A DNA stretch of 64,000 nucleotides from Bacillota bacterium (lineage in GTDB: Bacteria; Bacillota; Clostridia; Oscillospirales; Ruminococcaceae): positions 58,152 to 122,151 of the forward strand of contig JAEXUW010000011.1 in the NCBI GenBank assembly GCA_023439835.1, given 5' to 3'. Positions 7,620 to 16,857 of the stretch are shown here, piece after piece. The notes under the pieces are model-generated. The model searched no databases. It saw only the letters and a program-made list of their open reading frames with translations, and was not told where the DNA came from. The position numbers and the translations under genes were made by a program. Each line of letters starts with the position of its first letter. The stretch's first letter is position 1.

Positions 7620-9794
7620 TCATCCTCCATTTTTCTTCGCCGATTTATATACAGCCTTGTAAAGAGAATAATACCTGCTGAAGCCACGTGCGGAAAGAAA
7701 ACCGTCTTTATAGCACATTCTCTCAAAGCTGTCAGAAAAATCGGAAACGTCAATATTATAGCTTTCACGGATAATTCGTTCTGTATCGCCGATTGAAAGC
7801 GTATCGGGGCTTAATCCATATTTATGGGCAACAATCATTCTAAGTCTTGTGAACAAAGCCGAAAGCTTTCTTTTCCCTCTAAATCGAAGAGAAATTCTGA
7901 AAGCGGCCTCTTTTATGGTCTTACTGAAAATTATTATCAGAATAATCACAATTCCCAGAAGAATAAGCAAAGCGGCAGTGATTGTCTTTGTGCTAAGAGA
8001 AAAGCCGCCCTTGTCAGAAGTTCTTTGCTGTTCGTCCGAATTGACGGTCGGCTCAAAAACCGTCCAGCCTTTTCCTGAAATATAAATTTCGGGATAAGCA
8101 TGGGAGTGAAGCTCTCTAACCACATATCTTCCGTCGTCTGTCTGTTCACGAACAACAAAACCCTCGACATATCTAGCGGGAAGTCCCGCCTCTCTCGCCA
8201 TTATAACCATAGCTGACGCAAAGTCAGAGCAGGCACCTTTTTTGCTTGTGAAAACGAAGTATTCAGCACCCTCGCTTCCCGACGGCGGTTTATAGTTTAG
8301 GCTGTATTTAAAGCCGTTTGTCCAGAAATAATTTTCGATAGCTATCGCTTTTTCAAGGTCAGATTCACAATCCCTTGTCAGGTCAATCGCAAGTGAGCGA
8401 AGCTTTGATGAATAAAAGGCATAGCTGTTTTCAAGATAGCTTTGAGCATTCTCATACTCTTCAATTTTATATTTTACGGTGTCATAGTATTCTTCGTCGC
8501 TTAAATCATTGTTTTTGAGGACGGATTTAAGGTCATAGAGAAAGTCACCATAGTTGTCATTTAAGAAATTTCTTGAAAATTCGTCCAGCTTATTCTTATT
8601 TAAAAGCTGTGAGTAATAATTCAAAGAAAAGCTGTCGCCTTGCTTGAGGCTTATATTTCCGGTTAAGAATATTTCGCCGTTTTGTGTTTTATAGGTATCG
8701 GAAACAGAAAGACCGAAGGTCCCGATAGGGTTAAGGTATGCCGCAGTCAAGAAGTCATATCCGATTAGCATTGCGGTTTTTTCAGAAGACGGGAGAGTGT
8801 AGGCATATTTTGAGTCAAGACCATACTGCTCGGCGAAAGCTGAATCAACAGTGACAGCGTCACCGACTGAGAGCAAAAACTTTCCTGGGTCGTTGGCTTT
8901 CTCCTCAGCCTCCCATATCTTATGACCATAGTCGAAGTTGTTATTGGTCATTACCTCCCAAATTCCTTTGTCACCATAAATGTCGAACGCTTGCTTTTTG
9001 AGATACAAAGGCTCGTCAGAGCGGACATAGAAAAGAATCCTGTCCGACAGATAGCTGTTATAGGTGGTGCCCATAGAGAAATCGGTGAACAAACCGATAC
9101 GCTCACTCGGTATTAGATTAATATTACTGAGGTTGTCGATGACACCACGATAAGGTGTCAGCTCAGGCTTTGGGATAATCGTCGCAGTTATTAAGGTAAT
9201 AAGTATGAAAAGCCCCAGCGATTTTTTATAGGAGCCATCCATAACCACTTTAATTTTTTTCATCAGCATTCGCTGTTTGCAGTGTATCATAACGCAGATA
9301 TAGAGTGCCGCCATAAAAACCAGAAGCGGAAAGGGGAGAGGCTCAAGCTTTTTTGCATACACCACGCAGGGTATAAGGATTATCATAAAAACAACGCTCT
9401 GGCGATATATCACGCTTGTGAAATAATAAATAAACGAAGAGAAGAAATAACAGGACACCATGAAAAGAAGAAGTGAGTACAGGGTTGAACGCACACCGAC
9501 GTCATAGGGGAGATATATGAATTCAAATATACTGACATTCTCCGAATACATGCCGCTTTTTACTGTTTGAAAAGTGAAATAGAGCATCATAAAAAGAGTA
9601 GCAGAGTAAATAACGGGAGCTATCTTTTTAAGCGTTCTGATATAATTAAAAAACGAAAACAGAAATGCGCAGAACACAAACGCAATAAGCCCGAGCAGAT
9701 AAATCTGGTCGGGATTGAATAGATACATGAGTGTCATCACAAGCGAAACGGTGAGGACAATGGGAAGCAGTTCGGTTTTTGTTGTTTTTAGCAA
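7620..9794 (-). CDS. Membrane protein with extracellular transglutaminase-like domain (TgpA type)
   Basis: A 724-residue protein with about six N-terminal membrane helices (to about residue 215), a large extracellular part, a transglutaminase/protease-like core and a final helix near residue 620 before a cytosolic tail. The Cys-His-Asp core is visible: Cys near residue 520 in KKGACSDFASAMVIMARE, His near 565 in ELHSHAYPEIY, then WTVFEPT. Members of this family sit with MoxR and DUF58 proteins, as here, and are thought to act in envelope processing. The start is taken as TTG at 9794 (seven bases after GGAG); an ATG at 9800 lies only one base after that site. Confidence 0.85.
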   Translation of the reverse strand: MLKTTKTELLPIVLTVSLVMTLMYLFNPDQIYLLGLIAFVFCAFLFSFFNYIRTLKKIAPVIYSATLFMMLYFTFQTVKSGMYSENVSIFEFIYLPYDVGVRSTLYSLLLFMVSCYFFSSFIYYFTSVIYRQSVVFMIILIPCVVYAKKLEPLPFPLLVFMAALYICVMIHCKQRMLMKKIKVVMDGSYKKSLGLFILITLITATIIPKPELTPYRGVIDNLSNINLIPSERIGLFTDFSMGTTYNSYLSDRILFYVRSDEPLYLKKQAFDIYGDKGIWEVMTNNNFDYGHKIWEAEEKANDPGKFLLSVGDAVTVDSAFAEQYGLDSKYAYTLPSSEKTAMLIGYDFLTAAYLNPIGTFGLSVSDTYKTQNGEIFLTGNISLKQGDSFSLNYYSQLLNKNKLDEFSRNFLNDNYGDFLYDLKSVLKNNDLSDEEYYDTVKYKIEEYENAQSYLENSYAFYSSKLRSLAIDLTRDCESDLEKAIAIENYFWTNGFKYSLNYKPPSGSEGAEYFVFTSKKGACSDFASAMVIMAREAGLPARYVEGFVVREQTDDGRYVVRELHSHAYPEIYISGKGWTVFEPTVNSDEQQRTSDKGGFSLSTKTITAALLILLGIVIILIIIFSKTIKEAAFRISLRFRGKRKLSALFTRLRMIVAHKYGLSPDTLSIGDTERIIRESYNIDVSDFSDSFERMCYKDGFLSARGFSRYYSLYKAVYKSAKKNGG

Positions 9795-9811
9795 GTGCAT
9801 TCTCCTATTAT

Positions 9812-10993
9812 TTAAAGCTTCTTAAAATCATAGTCGTCTGTGATATACCATGCGCCTGAAAGCTTTTCTCCACTGTCAGAAAGTATTATACTTGTGAGAA
9901 CGCCGGACGAATAAAGCTCCTCAGCGCCTTTTGAAAGCTCTTTATCCGGCGCTGATGAGAAAATCATAAGTGACGAAAGCTTAGAGGCTTCCTCAATAAA
10001 CGTTTTTGGAATTCTATTTTTGTCGGCAGATTTGTCCTTAAATTCATACCCCGCCATCAGATAGCGAAGCTCATCTATGTCAGCGGCGGTTTCAATTTTT
10101 TTCACTGCCCAGCCGCCTGCCGTCAGATAAAAAAAACAGCACTCCAGCGAAAGTCCCGCAATAAGCCTCAGCAAAGCAAGAGCACCCTCGATAATTCGCT
10201 CTTCATTTCTAAGCTTTAAAAGCTCATCCCCGAAATCATACTCACGCTTAAAATCAAGAACAATATTAAGAGATGTGATTTTTGGTTTTTCATCGAGCCT
10301 GACAAAAAGAAAATCACGTTTTGATGAAAGCTTCCAGTTAATCCGTTTTATTGAGTCACCCGGCTCATACTCACGATGCTCATAGCCTGGCATTCCGCCG
10401 GCGGAAACGCTTTGGTCCTCAGTTTCCTCGTTGTCGTCATATGCGACGGCATCGCACATTTCACGAAGAAGAATATTGTCAGCGGGGATTTCGGGAACGT
10501 TAGGGAAAATTTCAACTGCTCTGTCATTCTTACCGTGAGTCTCGTTTTTAAGGCAGTCAAAGCTGACAAGTCCCAGATAATCGGTGATAATAAGCTCGGA
10601 TATTCCCGCATAGCCTTTTCCTCGAACAACAGAGGTCAATTCGACTGAAATAGTTTCAGGCTCTTTTGAAGAAAGAGAAATGCGAAAGGTGTCGTATTCG
10701 GGGACTGAAAAATGACAGCTTGAAAAAATCCTAAGCTGAATAAACGGCACAGGAATTATGCTGTTCTTTTTAAACGTCACTCTGAAAGTGAGTATTTCAT
10801 TTTTATTTACAAGTGTTGAAGAAACGGAAACTGAAAATTCAAGCCTCTGTTTAATCCACAGTGTCATGAGGATAGATACAACAGGAGCCGCAATAATAAC
10901 CGATATGAACACAACCCCCGAATTTGCGTCAATCATCAGGGTGTATGCAATGCTTAGTGCAAGCGTGAGAAGAAAGCCCGGAATGTTTTTCAT
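9812..10993 (-). CDS. DUF58 domain protein
   Basis: A 393-residue protein with two N-terminal membrane helices (residues 5-50), an Ig-like middle part and a C-terminal DUF58/vWA-like domain with the hallmark YEPGDSIKRINWKLSSKRDFLFVR around residues 205-230. DUF58 proteins are partners of MoxR AAA ATPases and transglutaminase-like membrane proteins in an envelope-related system of poorly known function. It lies 17 bases after moxR and 17 before the transglutaminase gene, clearly one operon. Confidence 0.92.
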   Translation of the reverse strand: MKNIPGFLLTLALSIAYTLMIDANSGVVFISVIIAAPVVSILMTLWIKQRLEFSVSVSSTLVNKNEILTFRVTFKKNSIIPVPFIQLRIFSSCHFSVPEYDTFRISLSSKEPETISVELTSVVRGKGYAGISELIITDYLGLVSFDCLKNETHGKNDRAVEIFPNVPEIPADNILLREMCDAVAYDDNEETEDQSVSAGGMPGYEHREYEPGDSIKRINWKLSSKRDFLFVRLDEKPKITSLNIVLDFKREYDFGDELLKLRNEERIIEGALALLRLIAGLSLECCFFYLTAGGWAVKKIETAADIDELRYLMAGYEFKDKSADKNRIPKTFIEEASKLSSLMIFSSAPDKELSKGAEELYSSGVLTSIILSDSGEKLSGAWYITDDYDFKKL

Positions 10994-11010
10994 TTCTTAC
11001 CTTTCCTGTA

Positions 11011-11940
11011 TCAGAGAGTGGGGACTGATTGTGTGTTAACAATTTCAGCGATAATTCTCTCAGAGGTTGAGAAAACAGATTTGCCCTTGGGTGAGAGCAT
11101 TATTCTGTGTGAGAGGACAGGGACGGACAAACGCTTAATATCATCTGGTGTGACAAAATCCCTTCCGCAGATAAAGGCGTATGCCTTTGAGGCTTTTGTC
11201 AGCGCAATACTTCCGCGAGGGCTGACGCCAAGCTTGACAAGCTCACTGTTTCGTGTTGCGGTGATTATTCTGATAATGAAATCACGAACCATGTTGTTTA
11301 TTCTCACCTGAGAAGCACTCTCCTGAAGCTTCGTTATATCATCGAGCGAAAGCACAGCCGTCAGAGAATTAATATCGTCGGAGCTATCATTTTTATCAAT
11401 AATTTTCATCTCGTCGTCATATGACGGATAGCCAATACTAAGCTTCATCAAAAACCTGTCCATCTGAGCTTCGGGAAGATGATAGGTTCCATATGTTTCG
11501 ACGGGGTTTTGTGTAGCAAGCGTCATAAAAGGCGACGGCAGTTTAATGGTTTTTGAGTCAAGGCTTATCTGCTGTTCCTCCATAACCTCTAACAGTGCCG
11601 ACTGTGCCTTTGGTGAGGCACGGTTTATTTCATCGGCGAGAAGAAAGTTGCAAATTGCCGCACCGGGACGGTATTCAAATTCTTTGCTTTGCGGGTTAAT
11701 CATAGAGAAGCCGACAATGTCAGAGGGCATAATATCCGGTGTGAGCTGAATTCGGCTGAATTTCCCGTCGACGGATTTTGCAAGAGCCGAAACAAGCTTT
11801 GTCTTTCCCACGCCGGGAACGTCCTCAATAAGAATATGTCCTTTACAAAGAAGTGCGGTTATTACAAGTGTAATAACGTCGGTTTTCCCGATAATGGATT
11901 TTTCTATGTTTGAAATCAGTGCACTTATTTTTTCGTTCAT
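11011..11940 (-). CDS. MoxR-family AAA+ ATPase
   Basis: A 309-residue AAA+ ATPase. Walker A reads GVGKTK (residues 43-48) in IEDVPGVGKTKLVSALAKS, Walker B is FLLADEINRASPKAQSALLEVMEEQQ, and a typical AAA lid follows (SPRGSIALTKASKAYAF). MoxR proteins act as chaperones that activate or assemble partners bearing vWA domains, here presumably the DUF58 protein next door. First gene of its operon; GGAG lies seven bases before the ATG and the promoter is at 11970-11998. Confidence 0.94.
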   Translation of the reverse strand: MNEKISALISNIEKSIIGKTDVITLVITALLCKGHILIEDVPGVGKTKLVSALAKSVDGKFSRIQLTPDIMPSDIVGFSMINPQSKEFEYRPGAAICNFLLADEINRASPKAQSALLEVMEEQQISLDSKTIKLPSPFMTLATQNPVETYGTYHLPEAQMDRFLMKLSIGYPSYDDEMKIIDKNDSSDDINSLTAVLSLDDITKLQESASQVRINNMVRDFIIRIITATRNSELVKLGVSPRGSIALTKASKAYAFICGRDFVTPDDIKRLSVPVLSHRIMLSPKGKSVFSTSERIIAEIVNTQSVPTL

Positions 11941-11969
11941 TTTGTATCTCCGATCTTAATTATATTTAT

Positions 11970-11998
11970 ATTATACAGTCGGTGTGCTGTTAAGTCAA
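11970..11998 (-). promoter_or_regulatory. Promoter of the moxR operon
   Basis: Minus strand TTGACT (11998-11993), 17-bp spacer, TATAAT (11975-11970). Confidence 0.85.
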
Positions 11999-12049
11999 TA
12001 TTAACCAAATAATTAGGTTTAATTGCCCTTATATTGTAGTCAATTCTTA

Positions 12050-12078
12050 TTGACAATATATACAAAACAAAGTAAAAT
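12050..12078 (+). promoter_or_regulatory. Promoter of the CNNM/transglutaminase-lipoprotein pair
   Basis: TTGACA (12050-12055), 17-bp spacer, TAAAAT (12073-12078); 38 bases before the ATG at 12117 and divergent from the moxR promoter. Confidence 0.85.
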
Positions 12079-12116
12079 TAATATATGAAGGTTTTCATAC
12101 TGAAAGGGGAAATACA

Positions 12117-13448
12117 ATGGACGACGGGAGTCGAATGTACTTAGGGACGGCTCTTTGTATATTAATCTTGATTGTCAAGGGGATTTTTACTGCTGCTGAA
12201 ACTGCGGTGACAGAAATAAATGATTCAAAGCTTAAAAAGCTTTCTGAAACTGATCATAAAGCGAAACGTCTTTTGAACATAATGGCAAAGCCTAACAGGC
12301 TTCTCATATCTTTGTCTGTTTTCAGGGCTTTTTCGGCGGTTGTTTTTTCAATTTCCGCCTCGCTTGCATTTTTTATTCCGCTGAAAAACACGCTTGTTTC
12401 AGCCGGAATTACGAGTATTATTTCAAGCGTAATTTCCATAGCGGTGATAATTTTGCTTACCACACTTTTGTTGGTTGTATTCGGTGATAGTATTCCGAAA
12501 AAGCTTGCTATGAAAAATAGTGAGAAGTTCGCCGTCAACATCAGTGGCGTTCTTGGAATTTTAATTGTTATGCTAACTCCGCTTTCTTTGATAATTTCTG
12601 GTCTGACCTTCTTTTTTGGAAAGCTTTTGGGTTTTTCACTTGTTTCAAGCCGTGAAGCTGTCACAGAAGAGGAAATTCTTCTTATGGTTGACGCGGTAAA
12701 TGAAACTGGCGCAATAGAAGAAAGTCAGAAAGAAATGATAAACAATATATTTGAATTTGACGACCTTGAAATTTCCGATGTTATGACTCACAGAACGGCT
12801 ATCGTCGCCGTCGGAAAGGACGCTAAGGTTAAGGATATTGTTTTCCTCGCAATTGAAGAGGGGCTTTCTAGAATACCCGTTTATGAAAACACTATCGACA
12901 GTATTTTGGGAGTTATATATGTTAAGGACCTTTTAAAGCTTATCGGTGAGGATGATTCACTTGACAAGCCTTTAGACGGTTTTATGAGAGATATTCTTTA
13001 TATTCCTGAAACAAATCGCTGTGGTGAGCTTTTCAAGGAATTTACCAGAACCAAATCACAGATTGCCGTTGCGGTTGACGAATACGGTGGCACCGCCGGA
13101 CTTGTAACTATGGAGGATCTTCTTGAAGCGATTGTCGGCAATATTCAAGACGAATATGATGATGAGATTGAAGAGATTGTGAGCTTGGCTGACGGGACAT
13201 TTGAAATTTCAGGAACGGCAGATCCCGAAGCTGTGTTTGAAGCACTAGGCATGACTTTGCCTGAGGACCATGATTATGACACTATTGGTGGGTTTATCGT
13301 CGATATATTGGGGCACATACCCGCCGAAAATGAGTTTCCCGAAGCGGTACATGAGGGTGTATGCTTTAAGGTTTTGTCAACTGAAGAAAAAAGAATCGTT
13401 AAGCTAAAAGCCGTATTTATTTCACAACCGACCGAAGATATTATATAA
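12117..13448 (+). CDS. CNNM/CBS-domain membrane protein (CorC/HlyC-like)
   Basis: A 443-residue protein with the three-part build of the family: an N-terminal CNNM membrane domain (four helices to about residue 175, with AAETAVTEINDSKLKKL), a CBS pair (VMTHRTAIVAV...IPVYENTIDSILGVIYVKDLL... and AVAVDEYGGTAGLVTMEDLLEAIVGNI), and a C-terminal CorC_HlyC domain (DYDTIGGFIVDILGHIP). Such proteins are linked to magnesium or cobalt efflux, although many are still labelled hemolysin. A paralogue lies at 59395-60663. The downstream lipoprotein gene follows 17 bases later. Confidence 0.92.
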   Translation: MDDGSRMYLGTALCILILIVKGIFTAAETAVTEINDSKLKKLSETDHKAKRLLNIMAKPNRLLISLSVFRAFSAVVFSISASLAFFIPLKNTLVSAGITSIISSVISIAVIILLTTLLLVVFGDSIPKKLAMKNSEKFAVNISGVLGILIVMLTPLSLIISGLTFFFGKLLGFSLVSSREAVTEEEILLMVDAVNETGAIEESQKEMINNIFEFDDLEISDVMTHRTAIVAVGKDAKVKDIVFLAIEEGLSRIPVYENTIDSILGVIYVKDLLKLIGEDDSLDKPLDGFMRDILYIPETNRCGELFKEFTRTKSQIAVAVDEYGGTAGLVTMEDLLEAIVGNIQDEYDDEIEEIVSLADGTFEISGTADPEAVFEALGMTLPEDHDYDTIGGFIVDILGHIPAENEFPEAVHEGVCFKVLSTEEKRIVKLKAVFISQPTEDII

Positions 13449-13465
13449 CCGGAGGATTTTTCTGA

Positions 13466-14827
13466 ATGATTTTTAAAATAAAAAACAGGCTTTCTGCTTT
13501 GTTTTTATGTGCTTCCATTTTGCTTTTGAGTGCTTGCTCACCCGATCTAACACAGAGTACGGCGGGCTCGACTGAGGTAACGCGCACATCTCAAACAACT
13601 GAAATAACTCAAACATCGACAACGCAAGCAACAGAGCCGACATCTCAAACCTCTGCGACAACAGGTGAGCCGGTTACGACCACTACACCTGAAGCAACAA
13701 CAACCGTCACAACGACAACAGCCTCATCGACACCCGCTACGACGACAACAACCTCTGTGTATATTCCTCCATCAGGTGGTTTTAACGAAACCGGAAGAGT
13801 AAAGTATGTATTCAATAATCTGAATCAAACTCAGCTTTCTGTTTATAACCAGCTTGCTGAGGGGGTAAAAAACAATTACCAGCAGATTACTCTTAACACC
13901 AGCATTTCAGTCGGCGATTTCGAGGCGATTGTTTCACTTTTAAAGGATTATGAGTTCATGTACACGCATATTCCAAACAATTATGTGTATACAATAAATC
14001 AGGCAACGGGAAATGTATCAAAGGTTGAATTTACATACGCTTATTCAAAACAACAGTCCGAAACAATGACTAATGAGCTTAAAGCTAAAGTTGATGAAAT
14101 CATCAAAGGCATTCCCGTATCAACCGAATTTGATAAAATAGTGTATCTGCATGATTTTATTATAAAAAACTGCAATTATGATTTAAATGCTGAAAACATA
14201 TATACTGCTTACGGTGCGCTTGTTGACGGTAAGGCGGTTTGCGAGGGGTATTCAAAGGCAATGGCTTTACTTTGCAACTCCATCGGAATTGATTGCATTC
14301 TTGTAACCGGAACAGCCAAGGGTCAGCCACACATGTGGAACATGATCAAATATAATGGTGAATGGTACCATATGGACTTAACTTGGGATGATCCTGTAGG
14401 CTCAAAAGATATATTCGACGATGATTATGTTCAGTATGATTACTTTAATATTACGACTGACCAGATTATGAAGGACCATACTGTTATCAACGAAACATAT
14501 TTCTTTAAGCTTCCGACAGCATACTCAACTGAAGGAAATTATTTTATTAGGACAGATACATACGCCCGAAGCGTTGACGACTCGCTGATTATCGTGGATA
14601 AGGAGCTTAGAAAGGCTGTTCTAGAAAAAAAGAAAGCTATCACCTTTAAGGCAGCCACGCAGACTCTTTTTAATGATATCAACGACAAGCTGTTTACTGA
14701 AAGGGAGATTTTTGAGCTTTTAGGCAGCCTCGGTGACGATTTAGGGAACGGACTGAAAACCTATACATACGGGCGGCTAATTAATTCAAACTATCATGTT
14801 ATAACAATTTTTTTGGACTATGAATAA
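13466..14827 (+). CDS. Secreted transglutaminase-like lipoprotein
   Basis: A 453-residue predicted lipoprotein: signal peptide with lipobox Cys24 (LLLSAC), then a Thr-rich low-complexity linker (about residues 27-95), then a transglutaminase/cysteine-protease fold. The catalytic triad is readable as Cys in AVCEGYSKAMALLCNSIGI, His in QPHMWNMIKYNGEWYHMDLTWDDP and Asp in the same stretch. This type of domain is common on clostridial surface proteins of unknown substrate. Co-transcribed with the CNNM gene and closed by the terminator at 14835. Confidence 0.88.
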   Translation: MIFKIKNRLSALFLCASILLLSACSPDLTQSTAGSTEVTRTSQTTEITQTSTTQATEPTSQTSATTGEPVTTTTPEATTTVTTTTASSTPATTTTTSVYIPPSGGFNETGRVKYVFNNLNQTQLSVYNQLAEGVKNNYQQITLNTSISVGDFEAIVSLLKDYEFMYTHIPNNYVYTINQATGNVSKVEFTYAYSKQQSETMTNELKAKVDEIIKGIPVSTEFDKIVYLHDFIIKNCNYDLNAENIYTAYGALVDGKAVCEGYSKAMALLCNSIGIDCILVTGTAKGQPHMWNMIKYNGEWYHMDLTWDDPVGSKDIFDDDYVQYDYFNITTDQIMKDHTVINETYFFKLPTAYSTEGNYFIRTDTYARSVDDSLIIVDKELRKAVLEKKKAITFKAATQTLFNDINDKLFTEREIFELLGSLGDDLGNGLKTYTYGRLINSNYHVITIFLDYE

Positions 14828-14834
14828 TATAAAA

Positions 14835-14870
14835 AGCCATTCTCGTTTTGAGAATGGCTCATTTTTATTT
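14835..14870. terminator. Bidirectional terminator
   Basis: A 10-bp perfect stem (14835-14844 with 14850-14859), 5-nt loop, then T-rich sequence to 14870; A-rich on the other side, so it can also serve the minus-strand surface protein gene. Confidence 0.85.
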
Positions 14871-16202
14871 TCTTAATACAACAAGCGTAGCCACAGAAAG
14901 TAGTAGCATCAATGAAAAACAGTATGTTATTCCCGTTGCGGGATTGTCAGTGTCAGCAAGAGGTATTTCAGGAGGAGTAATATTTTCTGTTTGAGGCTGA
15001 TTGTCAATGCTTGAAGAAGGAACGGCTGAAGCTTTTGACGGCGAATCGGTTGAATAATTTGCGGCGGGGGGATTATAAGTGACACTTCCACCGCTATCGG
15101 GAGCGGAGCTTTCATCAGCCGAGCTATTCTCACCGCTGTCGGGTGCGGAGCTGTCATCAGCTGTGCTATCCTCGCCGCTGTCGGGTGCGGAGCTTTCATC
15201 AGCCGAGCTATCTCCACCGCTGTCGGGTGCGGAGCTGTCATCAGTCGAGCTATCACCACCGCTGTCGTCGGGTGTAGAGTTTTCTTCAGCTGTGCTATCA
15301 TCACCGCTGTCGGGTGCGGAGCTTTCATCAGCCGAGCTATTCTCACCGCTGTCGGGTGTGGAGTTTTCGTCAGGAGAGCTATTCTCACCGCTGTCGTCGG
15401 GTGTAGAGCTGTCATCAGTCGAGCTATCTCCACCGCTATCGGGTGTAGAGTTTTCTTCAGATGAACCGTCCGATTCGTGCCTGTTCTCGTCAATTATAAC
15501 AAGAAAGCCGTCTTCATTTACTATTTTAAAGCCTTCGGCTGAAAAGAACATCAGATCGGCTGAAGTTTTAATTGGAGTTTGCCCGTTTTTAAGGCAATCC
15601 CCGCTAATCAGAATACTTCCCTTATTAATAGTGAGCTTATTCAGAGCAAGCTCACAGTCCTCATCAATTTCAAGAGTGAGAACAGAGTCGTTTTTGATTA
15701 TAATTTCTCCGCTTAGCACAGTGTCTTTGTGAATTTTAAGAGTGCAGTCGGAAAGAACATTAATAACCGTTGAGCAGTCAGGGATATTATCTAGCACACA
15801 TCGTTTAAGTGACAAGCTTAGAAAGGTAATCTTGCTGTTGAAATTAGCTGAAATGTTAGTCATAGAAAATGCATAGGGTATGTGAATGCTATTTTGAGAA
15901 GCAAAGCTAAGGTCTTTTAGTTCGCTGTCTGAGGAACGAATATCAACCATCATTGCGTAGTCAGCAAGCTCATCGGCACTTATTTCACAGTTTTTGTTAA
16001 CATAAAGATATGTGAAAGCCTGCATCATTGTGGTTGAGAGGAAAAGCTCATATGCTGTCTGAAAGCTGTCTGCTGAGGCTTTCTTCTTTCCGTTGAGGTT
16101 TGAGAGCGTGAAGTTATATGTGCTTTCTGCGCTTACAGAAAAAATGCTGGCACTTGTGATAAAAACAACTACCGCCAATAAAAAGCTTGAAAGTTTTAAC
16201 AT
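14865..16202 (-). CDS. Cell-wall-anchored surface protein with Ser/Asp-rich repeats and NPATG sorting signal
   Basis: A 445-residue exported protein. Residues 1-25 form a signal peptide ending SVSA; an N-terminal region (about 27-250) resembles leucine-rich or right-handed-repeat surface proteins but is not assignable; residues of about 250-370 are acidic Ser/Asp/Pro repeats; the C-terminus has DNPATG followed by a hydrophobic helix and RK, the layout of a sortase substrate with an NPxTG motif. The start 16202 has an AGGAAGTGA site and lies 31 bases after the predicted transcription start; the open frame extends to 16268 through the promoter. No sortase gene is in the window. Confidence 0.8.
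   Translation of the reverse strand: MLKLSSFLLAVVVFITSASIFSVSAESTYNFTLSNLNGKKKASADSFQTAYELFLSTTMMQAFTYLYVNKNCEISADELADYAMMVDIRSSDSELKDLSFASQNSIHIPYAFSMTNISANFNSKITFLSLSLKRCVLDNIPDCSTVINVLSDCTLKIHKDTVLSGEIIIKNDSVLTLEIDEDCELALNKLTINKGSILISGDCLKNGQTPIKTSADLMFFSAEGFKIVNEDGFLVIIDENRHESDGSSEENSTPDSGGDSSTDDSSTPDDSGENSSPDENSTPDSGENSSADESSAPDSGDDSTAEENSTPDDSGGDSSTDDSSAPDSGGDSSADESSAPDSGEDSTADDSSAPDSGENSSADESSAPDSGGSVTYNPPAANYSTDSPSKASAVPSSSIDNQPQTENITPPEIPLADTDNPATGITYCFSLMLLLSVATLVVLRK
15085..15450 (-). repeat. Degenerate 39-45 bp coding tandem repeats
   Basis: About nine imperfect copies of a unit encoding variants of SSADESSAPDSGEN or DSTAEENSTPDDSG. Unit length varies by one codon (single or double TCG in CTGTCGTCGGG). 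The repeats form the stalk region of the surface protein and are likely to vary in copy number. Confidence 0.85.
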
Positions 16203-16239
16203 ATAATATGTCACTTCCTGTATATTTAAATTTGCTTTA

Positions 16240-16268
16240 ATTATACAAAAGTTTAAATTAATTGTCAA
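16240..16268 (-). promoter_or_regulatory. Perfect-consensus promoter of the NPATG surface protein
   Basis: Minus strand TTGACA (16268-16263), 17-bp spacer, TATAAT (16245-16240). Both hexamers match the sigma-A consensus exactly. Confidence 0.9.
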
Positions 16269-16274
16269 CTAGAA

Positions 16275-16281
16275 TTCGACA
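16275..16281 (-). promoter_or_regulatory. Possible 0A box (Spo0A site)
   Basis: TGTCGAA on the minus strand ends seven bases upstream of the -35 hexamer of the surface-protein promoter, a position used by Spo0A at sigma-A promoters. A single 7-mer can occur by chance, so this is tentative. Confidence 0.25.
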
Positions 16282-16318
16282 ATAAATTACATATAATTAT
16301 AAATTTTTTACAAAACAG

Positions 16319-16361
16319 AAAACCCACAGCCAGTTGCAAAAAGCAAAAAGGCGTGGGTTTT
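16319..16361 (-). terminator. Terminator of the HEPN/nucleotidyltransferase pair
   Basis: Stem 16361-16350 with 16331-16319 (one unpaired base) and a long loop, with T-rich sequence after it on the minus strand. It lies 52 bases after the HEPN gene stop and may also act on the plus strand. Confidence 0.7.
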
Positions 16362-16413
16362 AAAACAATACAAATAAATGTCTTGCGTGTGGAGTATAGT
16401 GGAGCCGACAGAA

Positions 16414-16857
16414 TTACTTTCGTTTTTTGTGATAGCTGGCGAAATCAAAGCGTATCTGTTCACAGATAAAATTAAGCATTTCTCCCGTCATGTCAAAAAT
16501 GCGCTGAACTGTTTCAACGTCAATTTCAAGCGGAATGTCAGCCGGGTATCTTGTTTCGATATAATACTTGTTTAGTGTCGCACTGGGGAGGAGGTATTCT
16601 CTGAAATGCTCATCCATCAGCATTGCCTGTTTGCAAAGCCATGTGAGGTTATGTCCGTCAAAAAGCTTTCGCTTTTTAAAAAGCATAAAGGACTTGAGAG
16701 CTTTTTCAATGCACTGCTGACAGTGAAAAGCCGTCGCCGGATAGCACCGTTCATCCTTTATAAGCAAGGAAGCGGACAGATAATCAATGTTAGCGTGAAA
16801 AAGCCAGTCAAAATATCGCTTTGAATCAGAATTCGAGGGGGCGCCTCTATAACTCAT
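16414..16857 (-). CDS. HEPN-domain protein
   Basis: A 147-residue helical protein of the HEPN superfamily, which includes RNases acting as toxins. The family pattern is clear: ASLLIKDERCYPATAFHCQQCIEKALKSFMLFKKRKLFDGHNLTWL, in which Arg63 and His69 give the Rx4-6H catalytic motif. The tyrosine that AMPylating partners modify in HepT toxins (HxY) is absent; the sequence is HNL. It overlaps the upstream nucleotidyltransferase-like gene by 11 bases, the layout of HEPN/MNT pairs. The start at 16857 is the only one that gives the family N-terminus (DSKRYFDWLFHANIDYLSAS); a longer frame to 17058 is a shadow of the partner gene. Confidence 0.8.
   Translation of the reverse strand: MSYRGAPSNSDSKRYFDWLFHANIDYLSASLLIKDERCYPATAFHCQQCIEKALKSFMLFKKRKLFDGHNLTWLCKQAMLMDEHFREYLLPSATLNKYYIETRYPADIPLEIDVETVQRIFDMTGEMLNFICEQIRFDFASYHKKRK

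Noticed and set aside
15085..15450. CRISPR-like regular repeats
   Set aside because: Units are contiguous, degenerate and in coding frame with no unique spacers; they are protein repeats.
15079..15732. 217-codon plus-strand ORF of Leu/Ser/Pro repeats
   Set aside because: It is the antisense shadow of the Ser/Asp repeats in the minus-strand NPATG surface protein.
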